The notes under the pieces are model-generated. The model made no database searches. It was not told the DNA's origin and saw only the letters and a program-made list of their open reading frames with translations. Shown piece by piece: positions 26,493-36,200 of a DNA stretch of 64,000 bases. The position numbers were made by a program, and so were the translations under genes. The DNA is from an uncultured Lachnospiraceae bacterium. GTDB taxonomy: Bacteria > Bacillota > Clostridia > Lachnospirales > Lachnospiraceae. How positions within the stretch are numbered: position 1 is the first letter of the stretch; each line of letters opens with the position of its first letter. The stretch spans positions 47,607 through 111,606 of the forward strand of contig CAJTVN010000012.1 in NCBI GenBank assembly GCA_910579685.1. Reading direction: 5' to 3'.

Positions 26493-27311
26493 ATGTTTAT
26501 GACAAGACTCGCAAGCAGTCTGGTGCTGGTGGTTCTCTCGCTGTTTACGATTCTGAAGGGAGGCCTGGTGCTGGCGGCGGTACTGCTGTTTTTGGCCCTG
26601 GTGGGCTACAGGGAGCTGATGAAGGCCTGCTCTCTGGGAGAGGACGGCAGGGTAAACGGCCTTGAGGCGGTGGGCTACGGCGGGATTATCGCCTACTATC
26701 TGCTCATGGTGTTTTCGAATGACCGTATCTGGCTGTTTCTCGTGCTGCTTATGCTCCTGATTGCGTTTATGATCCTGTATGTGTTCAGCTATCCCAGATA
26801 CCGGGCGGAGCAGGTGATGTGCGCCTTCTTCAATGCGCTTTACGCTCCCGTGATGCTGTCCTGTATCTATCTTGTGAGGAGCCTTCCCTATGGGATTTAC
26901 TCTGTGTGGATGATTTTTATCAGCTCCTGGATCTGCGACACCTGCGCTTATGCGGTTGGAATCCTGATTGGCAGGCACAAGATGGTTCCAAGGCTCAGCC
27001 CGAAAAAGTCCATAGAGGGCGCTGTCGGCGGTGTTGCGGGGTCTGCCATTGTGGGGGCTTTGTATGGATATTTTGTGGTGGAATCCGTGATCCCGCATCA
27101 GAAGATAACTTGGATTTTTGTGCTGATCAGCGCTTTCGGGGCAGTGATCTCCCAGGTTGGCGACCTTGCGGCTTCCGCAATCAAGAGAAACCATGAAATC
27201 AAGGATTATGGAAAGCTGATTCCCGGGCACGGCGGGGTAATGGACCGTTTTGACAGCGTGATTTTTACGGCACCCATGATCTATCTGCTGGTGCTTGTTT
27301 TTATCAGATAG
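26493..27311 (+). CDS. cdsA: Phosphatidate cytidylyltransferase (CDP-diglyceride synthase)
   Basis: Integral membrane enzyme that makes CDP-diacylglycerol from phosphatidate and CTP. The product has 272 residues with about eight membrane helices. The C-terminal signature SAIKRNHEIKDYGKLIPGHGGVMDRFDS carries the metal-binding acidic residues. It is tightly linked to uppS, as in most Firmicutes. Confidence 0.95.
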   Translation: MFMTRLASSLVLVVLSLFTILKGGLVLAAVLLFLALVGYRELMKACSLGEDGRVNGLEAVGYGGIIAYYLLMVFSNDRIWLFLVLLMLLIAFMILYVFSYPRYRAEQVMCAFFNALYAPVMLSCIYLVRSLPYGIYSVWMIFISSWICDTCAYAVGILIGRHKMVPRLSPKKSIEGAVGGVAGSAIVGALYGYFVVESVIPHQKITWIFVLISAFGAVISQVGDLAASAIKRNHEIKDYGKLIPGHGGVMDRFDSVIFTAPMIYLLVLVFIR

Positions 27312-27402
27312 AATGGAGAAATACTGTAAAAAATAAATTTTTCACAGAGAAATTTGTGCTTACGCCCAAATTTGCGGGCCATTGGCAAGAATGGGGGAAT
27401 AT

Positions 27403-28548
27403 ATGAAAAAAATTGGAATTCTGGGATCCACAGGCTCCATTGGAACCCAGACTCTCGAGATTGTCCGCAACAATCCGGATCTGCAGGTGACGGCTCTTGC
27501 GGCGGGAAGCAATGTGTCCCTTATGGAAAAACAGATCCGGGAGTTTCGTCCGCTGCTGTGTGTGATGTGGCAGGAGAGCACCGCAAACGAGCTCAGGGAA
27601 AGGACGAAGGATCTTCCGGTAAAGATTGAAAGCGGCATGGAGGGACTCCTTGCCATGGCGCAGCTTCCGGAAATGGAGGTTTTGGTAACGGCAATTGTGG
27701 GAATGATAGGAATAAGGCCTACGATTGCGGCAATCGAGGCAGGAAAGACCATTGCCCTTGCCAATAAGGAGACCCTTGTGACGGCAGGCCATCTGATTAT
27801 GCCTTTGGCGAAGAAGAAAAAGGTTCCCATTCTTCCGGTGGACAGTGAGCACAGCGCTATTTTCCAGTCCATGAACGGCGAGCGGCATGAGCGGGTAAGC
27901 AGAATACTTCTCACCGCCTCCGGTGGACCTTTTCGGGGAAAGAAGAGACAGGAGCTTTCGGACATCACGGTGGAGGACGCCCTGAAGCATCCGAACTGGT
28001 CCATGGGGCGGAAGATCACGGTGGACTCTGCGACTCTTGTGAACAAGGGTTTGGAGGTGATCGAGGCCAAATGGCTCTTTGGTGTGGAGCCAAAAGACAT
28101 TCAGGTCATCGTGCATCCCCAGAGCATTATTCATTCCATGGTGGAATACGAGGACGGCGCAGTCATGGCCCAGCTGGGGCTTCCGGATATGAAGCTTCCG
28201 ATCCAGTACGCCCTGTTTTATCCGGATCGCAGGCCTATGGAGGGAGAGAGGGTCGACTTTTTCAAGCTGGCATCCATCACTTTTGAAAAGCCCGATACGG
28301 ACACGTTCCGGGGACTGGCGCTGGCCTATGAGGCGGCCGGGATCGGGGGAAGCATGCCGACCGTGCTCAATGCGGCAAACGAGAGGGCGGTGAGTCTTTT
28401 CCTTGACCGGAAAATCCGGTTCCTTGAAATTTATGATCTGATTCAGGGGGCCATGGAGAATCATAAACCCGTACAGGAGCCGTCCGTGGAGCAGATCCTG
28501 GAAGCGGAGGCACAGGCCTATGATTACATTGACAGCCGCAGGGCATAG
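27403..28548 (+). CDS. dxr: 1-deoxy-D-xylulose 5-phosphate reductoisomerase
   Basis: Second step of the MEP isoprenoid pathway, NADPH-dependent. ATG 27403 lies 4 nt behind GGGGGA and gives 381 aa, starting MKKIGILGSTGSIGTQTLEI with the GSTGSIG nucleotide-binding motif. ALANKETLV, PVDSEHSAIFQ and LTASGGPFRG form the active site region. ispG, a later step of the same pathway, lies 4 kb downstream on the same strand. Confidence 0.97.
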   Translation: MKKIGILGSTGSIGTQTLEIVRNNPDLQVTALAAGSNVSLMEKQIREFRPLLCVMWQESTANELRERTKDLPVKIESGMEGLLAMAQLPEMEVLVTAIVGMIGIRPTIAAIEAGKTIALANKETLVTAGHLIMPLAKKKKVPILPVDSEHSAIFQSMNGERHERVSRILLTASGGPFRGKKRQELSDITVEDALKHPNWSMGRKITVDSATLVNKGLEVIEAKWLFGVEPKDIQVIVHPQSIIHSMVEYEDGAVMAQLGLPDMKLPIQYALFYPDRRPMEGERVDFFKLASITFEKPDTDTFRGLALAYEAAGIGGSMPTVLNAANERAVSLFLDRKIRFLEIYDLIQGAMENHKPVQEPSVEQILEAEAQAYDYIDSRRA

Positions 28549-28586
28549 CAGTCAGTTTTAGCATAGTTATACAGGAGGTTCAGAAT

Positions 28587-29639
28587 TTGGCAGTATCGAT
28601 CATTTTGTTTATCATCATATTCTGTGTTGTGGTCGTCTCCCATGAGCTCGGGCACTTTCTTGTGGCAAAGAAGAACGGCATTCACGTGGTGGAGTTTTTT
28701 ATCGGAATGGGGCCCAGCCTTTTTTCTTTCACGAGAGGAGATACCAAATATTCTCTGAAGCTTTTCCCCATCGGAGGCGCCTGCGTGTTTGAGGGTGAGG
28801 ACGGCCTGGAAAAAGAAAAGGGGGAGCTGTCGGAGGGAGCCTTTCCTAATGCGCCCGTTTTTGCAAGGATCGCAACGGTGTTTGCGGGGCCGTTGTTTAA
28901 TTTTCTGGTGGCCTTTGTGGCGGCCCTGATTCTTGTTTGGGCCTGCGGCGTGACTCTCCCGGTGGTTCGGAGCGTTTCCGAGGGCAGCGGCGCCGAGCAA
29001 GCCGGTCTTCAGGAAGGCGATGTCATCTGCAGCATGAACGGAAGCAGCGTCCATCTTCAGAACCAGGTTTACTTCTTTTCCATTGTAAACAGGGGGGAGG
29101 CGATCCGGCTTGTCTATGAGAGGGACGGTGTGAGGTACCATACGACCGTAAATCCCCAATTGAATGAGGCGGAGGGAAGATATTACATGGGAATCACCAG
29201 CGGTCAGTTTTTGGACTGCAGTGTCCCGCAGACCTTCCAGTATGCCTTTTATACCATGGAATATATGGTGCAGTCCACCTTCAAGAGTCTTTCCATGCTG
29301 GTGCGGGGACAGCTGACCAGGCAGGATGTATCGGGCCCTGTGGGGATCGTAAAGGCGGTGGACGATACCTACGACGAGGCCAAGAATTACGGCGTATCCA
29401 GCGTGGTGCTCTCCATGATCAACTTCGTGCTGCTGCTTTCCGTCAATCTTGGGATTATAAATCTGCTCCCGCTTCCGGCGCTTGACGGCGGACGGCTGGT
29501 ATTTTTGCTGGTGGAAGCGGTGCGGGGAAAGCCGGTGCCGCCGGAGAAGGAAGGAATGGTGCATTTAGGCGGGATGATGGCCCTTATGGTGCTCATGGTT
29601 CTTGTTTTCTTTAATGATATATCAAAATTTTTCGGATGA
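28587..29639 (+). CDS. rseP: Site-2 intramembrane zinc metalloprotease RseP (TTG start)
   Basis: Membrane protease that cuts anti-sigma factors or signal peptide remnants inside the membrane. HELGH at residues 19-23 binds zinc; the third ligand lies in NLLPLPALDGG near the C-terminus. A PDZ domain occupies about residues 115-205 (VVRSVSEGSGAEQAGLQEGDVI). The start codon is TTG 28587, supported by AGGAGG (28573-28578) 8 nt upstream and by the typical N-terminus; no ATG fits. The 350-aa length is normal. Confidence 0.93.
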   Translation: MAVSIILFIIIFCVVVVSHELGHFLVAKKNGIHVVEFFIGMGPSLFSFTRGDTKYSLKLFPIGGACVFEGEDGLEKEKGELSEGAFPNAPVFARIATVFAGPLFNFLVAFVAALILVWACGVTLPVVRSVSEGSGAEQAGLQEGDVICSMNGSSVHLQNQVYFFSIVNRGEAIRLVYERDGVRYHTTVNPQLNEAEGRYYMGITSGQFLDCSVPQTFQYAFYTMEYMVQSTFKSLSMLVRGQLTRQDVSGPVGIVKAVDDTYDEAKNYGVSSVVLSMINFVLLLSVNLGIINLLPLPALDGGRLVFLLVEAVRGKPVPPEKEGMVHLGGMMALMVLMVLVFFNDISKFFG

Positions 29640-29654
29640 AATAAAGAAATCCCT

Positions 29655-29720
29655 AAAGAATCCTGTACAAAATTGACAAAGTTATCGTTTTGGCGGTTTT
29701 GTACAATGGATTCTTTTTTT
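29655..29720 (+). terminator. Large terminator-like hairpin after rseP
   Basis: AAAGAATCC-TGTACAAAA (29655-29672) pairs with TTTTGTACA (29697-29705) and, after a 2-nt bulge, GGATTCTTT (29708-29716); a T-run continues to 29720. The 24-nt loop begins with TTGACA, but no -10 is placed properly for it. Confidence 0.75.
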
Positions 29721-29831
29721 GTTTCGGTCTATAATGCATTCATAGAGATAATCTGATATTTTCTGCGGCGGTTCGCCGCATATTCCCGATTTACGGCATT
29801 TACAGGACGAAGGAACGGAAGGAGGAAAAGT

Positions 29832-30572
29832 TTGAGATTGGTATCCGGTGTTTACTGGGACAAGGGCAGGAGAGAGGAAAATCAGGATTCCCTTGTTCTG
29901 GAACAGGTATATACGAGAGGAGGGAGGGTTCTTCTTGCGGCGGTCAGCGACGGAATCGGAGGATTGCCGGAGGGGGAGACGGCAAGCGGCTTTATTGTGG
30001 AAATGCTGTTGGAGACTTTTTATCATCAGGCATTGTCTTTGATTGAGAGAGGAAAGGGAAAGAGGGCGTTGGAGCGCTGCCTGCTGCGCTGTTTTTTTGA
30101 GACGAATCAGCTGTTGAACCAATATGCGCAGGGAAAAGGGATCAGGCTGGGAGCCACGGTTTCCGTACTGTTGATCTGGCGCAGGAATTATCTTGTGGCC
30201 CATCTTGGAGACAGCCGGATTTATCGGCTTTCCCGACATCAGAGGATACGGCAGCTGACGCAGGATCACTCGGATGGAGGAAACGGCCTTTTGAAGTGCC
30301 TGGGAAGCTTTCCTTACCAGAGGCCCGATCTCAGTGCGGGAAGAATCCGGGGAAAGGCCGGGTTTCTTCTGTGCTCGGACGGTTTTTTTCGTTGTCTTGA
30401 CAAGAGCACCATAGCGGAGATACTCAGGGTGGAGGAAACCGAAGGAGAGGAACAGATCGGGAAGCGGTTAAAAGAGCTTGCCGGACTTGGGATCCGGCAG
30501 GGGGAGACAGACAACAGCACGGCCCTGTATGTCCGGTGCGGGACACAAAGCGGAAGGAGGCGGTTTGGATGA
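29832..30572 (+). CDS. PP2C-type serine/threonine phosphatase (PrpC-like, TTG start)
   Basis: Mn2+/Mg2+-dependent protein phosphatase, 246 aa, that would reverse the action of the kinase encoded next. The metal-binding motifs are visible: RREENQDS near residue 13, VSDGIGG with the key Asp near residue 39, LGDSRIYRL, and the terminal DNSTALYV. The start is TTG 29832 behind GGAGG (29821-29825). The stop overlaps the kinase start through ATGA, so the two are coupled in translation. Confidence 0.9.
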   Translation: MRLVSGVYWDKGRREENQDSLVLEQVYTRGGRVLLAAVSDGIGGLPEGETASGFIVEMLLETFYHQALSLIERGKGKRALERCLLRCFFETNQLLNQYAQGKGIRLGATVSVLLIWRRNYLVAHLGDSRIYRLSRHQRIRQLTQDHSDGGNGLLKCLGSFPYQRPDLSAGRIRGKAGFLLCSDGFFRCLDKSTIAEILRVEETEGEEQIGKRLKELAGLGIRQGETDNSTALYVRCGTQSGRRRFG

Positions 30573-31894
30573 AACAGATTTTATGCAATAAGTACGAAGT
30601 ACAAAAAACCATAGCGGAGGGTGGAATGGGCGTGGTCTATCTCGTGAAGGATCTGCATCTGGACAAGCCCGCCGCAGTGAAAGTAAGTAAAAACGCAAAG
30701 AGTGAGAGCGAGAGGGCATATATTTTAAAAGAGGTAGAGGTGTTAAAGAAGCTTTCCCACCCGTCCCTCCCCGCAGTCATTGACTTTTTCCAGGAGGGGG
30801 AGAATATCTGTCTGGTCATGGAGTACATAGAGGGAATTACTCTTAAGGAGCATCTTGCCAGATCCGGCAGGGTGCAGCTGCATCAGGCCGTCCGGTGGGC
30901 GGTTGAACTCACACGGACGCTTGGCTATCTCCACAGCAGGAACCCTCCGGTGATCTACCGGGATTTAAAGCCTGCCAATATCATGATCCAGGCAGACGGC
31001 ACGATCCGGCTGGTGGATTTTGGCGCCGCTTTTGCCGGAGCCTACGGGCAGGAAGGGGAGCAGCTTTTAGTGGGAACGCCCGGCTATGGAGCGCCGGAGC
31101 AGTGGCAGAGCGCAGGAGCCGGGAAAGAGAGTGATATTTACGCTCTCGGAGCGGTTCTCCATGAGATGCTCACAGGAATCAGCCCTCAGAGCCGGTTTAT
31201 GGAAAGACGCCCTGTGAGGGAATATGATAAAAGTATCCCAAGAGAGCTGGAAAAGGTGATCGGCGTATGTACCCGGAGAAATCCGTCTGAGAGATATCGG
31301 TCTATGGAACAGCTGCGGGAAGCGCTTCTAAATTGCGGACGGAAGAAGTGGGGAGAACAGCTGCGGTTTTTCATCCGCAGGGGAGTTGGCAGGCTCCTTG
31401 TTCTCGCAGCCGTGCTGCGCACGATCCTTCCCTTTCTTCAGGGAGTGAAAGCGGCGGATTTCCCCTTTCCCTGTCTGGAAATGCCTCTTTTTTACTTTGG
31501 AGCGGCGTTTGCATACAGAGCCCTGTTTCTAAGAAATATGCGGGAACGGAAGGTCAGGGTGAGACAGGAAAAAAGCGTGTTTTTGACGCAGAAAAAGTTT
31601 CCCGGCATCTATGTGGCCTGTATTTTCGCACTTTTTCTGTCTGCGGCAGCAGCTGCGGGCAAAAGTGCCAGCGCCCGTGAGGATTCCGGAAAGCTCTGGG
31701 TGGAGATGCGGGATGACGAGGGGCGCAAGATGCTTCTGAGGGAGGGAACGGTCTATCGGACGGATAAGAGAATCCGGTTTGACATTCCTGCGCGGGATAT
31801 GCCGGAGGGAGAGCTTGCCCTGTGGCTGATGGCCCGGGACGAGAAGGGGGCGGTCTATGAGAGCCGCGTCTTTTTGATCGAAAAAGAGAATTGA
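30569..31894 (+). CDS. Membrane Ser/Thr protein kinase without PASTA domains
   Basis: Hanks-type kinase, 441 aa, starting at ATG 30569 inside the phosphatase stop. The glycine loop IAEGGMGVVY, ATP-binding Lys38, the catalytic loop YRDLKPANIM with Asp132, DFG near residue 153 and GTPGYGAPEQ in the activation/P+1 segment are intact. After the kinase domain (to about residue 275) come about three hydrophobic segments instead of one, then an extracytoplasmic tail of about 65 residues. PrkC/PknB of Firmicutes normally carry PASTA repeats here; none are present. The sensed signal is unknown. Confidence 0.88.
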   Translation: MKQILCNKYEVQKTIAEGGMGVVYLVKDLHLDKPAAVKVSKNAKSESERAYILKEVEVLKKLSHPSLPAVIDFFQEGENICLVMEYIEGITLKEHLARSGRVQLHQAVRWAVELTRTLGYLHSRNPPVIYRDLKPANIMIQADGTIRLVDFGAAFAGAYGQEGEQLLVGTPGYGAPEQWQSAGAGKESDIYALGAVLHEMLTGISPQSRFMERRPVREYDKSIPRELEKVIGVCTRRNPSERYRSMEQLREALLNCGRKKWGEQLRFFIRRGVGRLLVLAAVLRTILPFLQGVKAADFPFPCLEMPLFYFGAAFAYRALFLRNMRERKVRVRQEKSVFLTQKKFPGIYVACIFALFLSAAAAAGKSASAREDSGKLWVEMRDDEGRKMLLREGTVYRTDKRIRFDIPARDMPEGELALWLMARDEKGAVYESRVFLIEKEN

Positions 31895-31919
31895 ATTGCC
31901 TTTCCATGACAGTTATACT
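31891..31919 (+). promoter_or_regulatory. Promoter for the ispG leader RNA
   Basis: TTGAAT (31891-31896) and TATACT (31914-31919) with a 17-bp spacer overlap the end of the kinase gene. Transcription would begin near 31926, four bases before the first long-range helix of the leader. Confidence 0.6.
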
Positions 31920-31925
31920 ATACTT

Positions 31926-32128
31926 TAGTATGAAAGCCCCGGACGGCGGCCATGGGGATGGGCGTGTTTACGCACACAGCCTGGACATTGGACGGGCAAG
32001 CCGATATGAGTAGGTAGGGCGATAGCCCGGAATACGAATACCGGCGGCGATTGCAGGAGTACAAGTGCGGAGCAATCGGCTTTCATGCGTGGTGGTGCGC
32101 CGCAAAGCGGCGGTTAGGAGGGCGGCTT
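31926..32128 (+). ncRNA. Structured leader RNA upstream of ispG, class not recognised
   Basis: About 200 nt with clear secondary structure. P1: 31930-31937 pairs perfectly with 32079-32086 (ATGAAAGC/GCTTTCAT). Inside are GCGT/ACGC (31962-31965/31970-31973), a GGGC-GATA-GCCC hairpin (32017-32028) and a 7-bp helix 32048-32054/32072-32078 stacked directly on P1. An alternative 8-bp helix, 31998-32005 with 32075-32082 (AAGCCGAT/ATCGGCTT), would break both P1 and the 7-bp helix. A perfect CGCCGC-AAA-GCGGCG hairpin (32098-32112) ends 3 nt before the ispG Shine-Dalgarno AGGAGG (32116-32121). The layout suggests a riboswitch or protein-binding leader. The ligand is unknown. Confidence 0.6.
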
Positions 32129-33184
32129 ATGAAAAGAGAACATACAAGAAAAGTGCAGATCGGGGAGCGGGTCATAGGAGGCGGAAACTCCATCCTGATC
32201 CAGTCCATGACAAACACCAGAACCGAGAATGTGGCGCAGACGGTTGCGCAGATCCGTGCGCTGGAGGAAGCCGGATGCGAGATCATCCGCTGCACGGTGC
32301 CCACGATGGAGGCGGCGAAGGCACTTTCGGAAATCAAAAAGCAGATTCACATTCCTCTGGTTGCGGATATTCATTTTGACTATCGAATGGCGATTGCCGC
32401 AATGGAAAACGGGGCGGACAAGATCCGCATCAATCCGGGCAATATCGGAGGCCGGGATAAGGTGGAGGCCGTGGTCCGGGCGGCAAAAGAACGCAAAATA
32501 CCGATACGGGTGGGAGTAAACAGCGGTTCGCTGGAAAAGGAGCTTGTGGAGAAATACCACGGCGTGACGGCCCAGGGGCTTGTGGAGAGCGCTCTCGACA
32601 AGGTGCGTATGATAGAGGAGCTGGATTATCAAAATCTTGTGATCAGCATCAAGTCATCGGATGTGCTCATGTGCGTAAGGGCCCATGAGCTTCTGGCACA
32701 GCACACGGATTATCCCCTTCATGTGGGAATCACGGAGGCCGGTACGCTGATCAGCGGAAATATCAAGTCCTCCATCGGTCTTGCCCTCATATTGAATCAG
32801 GGGATCGGCGATACCATCCGGGTGTCCCTCACGGGAGATCCGGTGGAGGAGATCAAGTCCGCCAGACTGATTCTGCGAACCCTTGGACTGCGCAGGGGCG
32901 GAATTGAGGTGGTGTCCTGCCCTACCTGCGGGAGGACCAAGATTGACCTCATCGGCCTGGCAAATCAGGTGGAAAAGCTGGTGGCGGATTACCCGCTGGA
33001 TATCAAGGTCGCCGTTATGGGCTGTGTGGTGAACGGGCCTGGCGAGGCCAAAGAGGCGGATCTCGGAATCGCAGGAGGAATCGGCGAGGGACTTCTTATC
33101 AAGAAAGGCGAGATTATCAGGAAGGTTCCGGAGGGAGAACTTCTTGCGGTGTTGAAAGAGGAGTTGGACAACTGGAAGGCGTGA
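32129..33184 (+). CDS. ispG: 4-hydroxy-3-methylbut-2-en-1-yl diphosphate synthase (IspG/GcpE)
   Basis: [4Fe-4S] enzyme of the MEP pathway. The frame opens at 32051 inside the leader, but AGGAGG at 32116-32121 and the N-terminus MKREHTRKVQIGE set ATG 32129 (351 aa). The cluster ligands Cys264, Cys267, Cys299 and Glu306 have the same spacing as in the E. coli enzyme. The TIM-barrel part (VADIHFDYRMA, DKIRINPGNIG) is normal. It is separated from dxr by the rseP and kinase genes and has its own promoter and structured leader. Confidence 0.96.
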   Translation: MKREHTRKVQIGERVIGGGNSILIQSMTNTRTENVAQTVAQIRALEEAGCEIIRCTVPTMEAAKALSEIKKQIHIPLVADIHFDYRMAIAAMENGADKIRINPGNIGGRDKVEAVVRAAKERKIPIRVGVNSGSLEKELVEKYHGVTAQGLVESALDKVRMIEELDYQNLVISIKSSDVLMCVRAHELLAQHTDYPLHVGITEAGTLISGNIKSSIGLALILNQGIGDTIRVSLTGDPVEEIKSARLILRTLGLRRGGIEVVSCPTCGRTKIDLIGLANQVEKLVADYPLDIKVAVMGCVVNGPGEAKEADLGIAGGIGEGLLIKKGEIIRKVPEGELLAVLKEELDNWKA

Positions 33185-33202
33185 GTGAAAGGATGAAACG
33201 AA

Positions 33203-36200
33203 ATGGGAAAGCAGTTTTTTGAGGTGTTTCCAAGCCTGAAACTGGATAAAAAGGATCAGGCCCTCTTTGAGGGAGCCACAGTGGAAAGGGTATCGGCAAC
33301 TAAGAGCAGGGAGCTGATCCGGGTTACTTTTATCAGTGATCATCTGATCCGGAAGGAAAATGTTTTTCAGGTGGAGCAGCAGATCAAAAAACAGTTTTTC
33401 TCAGGGCACAGCGTGCGGGTGAAGCTTTATGAGCGGTTTCATCTTTCCAGCCAGTATACGCCCCAAAAGCTGATGGATGCTTACCGGGATAGCATTCTTT
33501 TGGAACTTAAGGCATACAGTCCCGTGGAATACAGCCTTTTTAAGAAGGCGGATCTGTCTTACCCTTTGGAAAATACCGTGGAGCTTACCCTGGAGGATAC
33601 GGTGCCGGCCAGGGAACGGGCCGGCGAGCTTGTGAGGATTCTGGAAAAAATACTGAATGAGCGCTGCGGGTTCGGGGTCAGTGTCTCTTTCGGCTACAAG
33701 GAGAAACAGGAGGATCTCAATCGGCAGGAGGATGATCTGAAGATAGCGGGACAGGTGGCGGAGATTGTGGCGAGAGCCAGGCGAGCGTCCCCGGATGCCG
33801 GGACCGGGGACTGGCAGAAGGAAGGCGGACAAGCCGCCATGCAGAACACAAGGGCGAAGGAACAGCAGGGAAAAGGAAAGAGCGGAGAGGGGAATCCTGC
33901 GGTCTCTGTCCAGGGCCAGGGCGGCGGGACATTGCGTCCAGCAAACGGATCCGGGTTTGAGAAGAGAGAGAGACGGGGCTTTAAGAAGGGTGAATTTGTG
34001 CGTCCTGTGAAGCGCTCGGATAATCCGGATGTCATATACGGACGTGACATCGAGGAGGAGGCCATGCCCATCGAGGATATCATAGGCGAGATCGGCGAGG
34101 TGGTCATAAGGGGGAAGATCATCCGTTTTGACAGCAGGGAGCTCAAAAACGAGAAGACCCTGTTGATGTTTGATGTGACGGATTTTACGGATACCATGAC
34201 CATCAAGCTTTTTGTGCGCAATGACCAGGTGGAGGAGATTAAATCAGGCCTAAAGCCGGAAAGCTTTGTGAAGCTTAAGGGCGTCACCATGATCGACCGG
34301 TTTGACAACGAGCTGACAGTAGGTTCCCTTGTGGGGATCAAGAAAATCGCTGATTTCACCACCTCCAGGAATGACAACAGCGCAAGAAAGCGTGTGGAGC
34401 TTCACTGCCATACAAAGATGAGCGATATGGACGGCGTGTCCGAGGCCAAGGATATCGTAAAGCGGGCCTACAAGTGGGGACATCCGGCAATTGCCATCAC
34501 GGACCACGGAGTGGTTCAGTCCTTTCCGGACGCAAACCATGTCTGGGAGGACTTGTGGAAGGCGGAGAAGGCAAAGCGCAGGGAAGCGGGAGAGGAAAAT
34601 CCGGATAAGCAGGACTTCTTCAAGATTATCTACGGGATGGAGGCCTATCTGGTCGACGATCTCAAGGAGATTGTGACAGGGGACAAAGGCCAGGATTTTG
34701 ATGCGGACTTTGTGGTCTTCGATATTGAGACCACGGGATTTTCCCCGGTAAACAACCGGATCATAGAGATTGGCGCCGTGAAGGTGTCGGGCGGAGAAAT
34801 CGTGGAACGCTATTCTGCGTTTGTCAATCCGCAGGTGCCCATTCCCTTTGAGATCGAAAAGCTTACGGGAATCAATGATCAGATGGTGATGCAGGCCCCG
34901 GGGATCGAAACAGTCCTTCCGGAATTTCTCAAGTTCTGCAAAGGCTCGGTGCTGGTGGCCCACAATGCGGGCTTTGACATGAGCTTTATCATTGAAAATG
35001 CCGGGAGGTTAGGAATCGGAAGAGAATTTACCTATGTGGATACGGTGGGAATTGCGAGAATCCTTCTTCCCAATCAGGCGAAGCACACGCTGGACGCAGT
35101 GGCAAAGACCCTGGGCGTGTCCCTGGAGAACCATCACAGGGCGGTGGATGATGCGGAGGCGACAGCGGAGATCTTTGTCAGGTTCCTTCCCATGCTGCGG
35201 CAGGAAGGGACGGATACCTTGGCAAAGCTGAACGCTTTGGGGGCATCCAGTGCGGATATCGTAAAACGGCTTCCCAGCTATCATGCCATCATTCTTGCAA
35301 AGAACAACATAGGGCGGGAAAATCTGTATACGCTGGTATCAGAATCCCACATTACCTATTTTCGCAAACAGCCAAGGGTTCCAAAGAGCCTGCTGATGAA
35401 GCACAGGGAGGGGTTGATTCTGGGAAGCGCATGCGAGGCTGGAGAGCTGTACCGGGCTCTGCTTGACGGAAAGTCAGATTCAGAAATTGCGAGAATCGTA
35501 AATTTCTATGATTATCTGGAAATCCAGCCGATTGGAAACAATCAGTTTATGATAGCCTCCGAGCGGATCCCTGCGGTTCAGGATATGGAGGATATCAAGA
35601 ATATGAACCGGCGCATCGTAAGTCTGGGGGAGGAGTTCGGCAAGCCCGTGGTGGCAACCTGCGACGTGCATTTTCTGGATCCGGAAGACGAGGTGTACCG
35701 GAGGATTATCATGGCGGGAAAGGGCTTTGATGACGCAGACCAGCAGGCGCCGCTCTATTTGCGCACCACAGAGGAAATGCTCAAAGAATTTGAGTATCTG
35801 GGAAGCGACAAAGCCCAGGAGGTGGTGATCACCAACACAAATAAGATTGCGGACCAGATCGACGTGATCTCCCCGGTGCGTCCGGACAAATGTCCGCCAG
35901 TGATTCCGGACAGCGACAAGACGCTGACGCAGATCTGCTACAGCAAGGCGCACGAGCTTTACGGGGAGGAGCTGCCGCAGATCGTGGAGGAGCGGCTTGA
36001 AAAGGAGCTGAATTCCATTATAAGCAACGGCTTTGCCGTGATGTACATAATCGCCCAGAAGCTGGTGTGGAAGTCTGTGGAGGACGGCTATCTGGTGGGC
36101 TCGAGAGGATCCGTTGGCTCGTCGCTTGTGGCTTTCATGGCGGGAATCACGGAGGTAAATTCCTTAAGCGCCCATTACCGCTGTCCCCGGTGCCGCTATT

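Noticed and set aside
29673..29701. TTGACA in the hairpin loop after rseP as a promoter -35
   Set aside because: No acceptable -10 at 16-18 bp; the TATAAT at 29730-29735 is too far away.
31960..32030. ACGCACA and GTAGGTAG strings in the ispG leader recall the c-di-GMP-I riboswitch
   Set aside because: The conserved core after ACGCACA (GGGCAAACC) and the tetraloop receptor are absent, and the helices found do not follow the GEMM fold.
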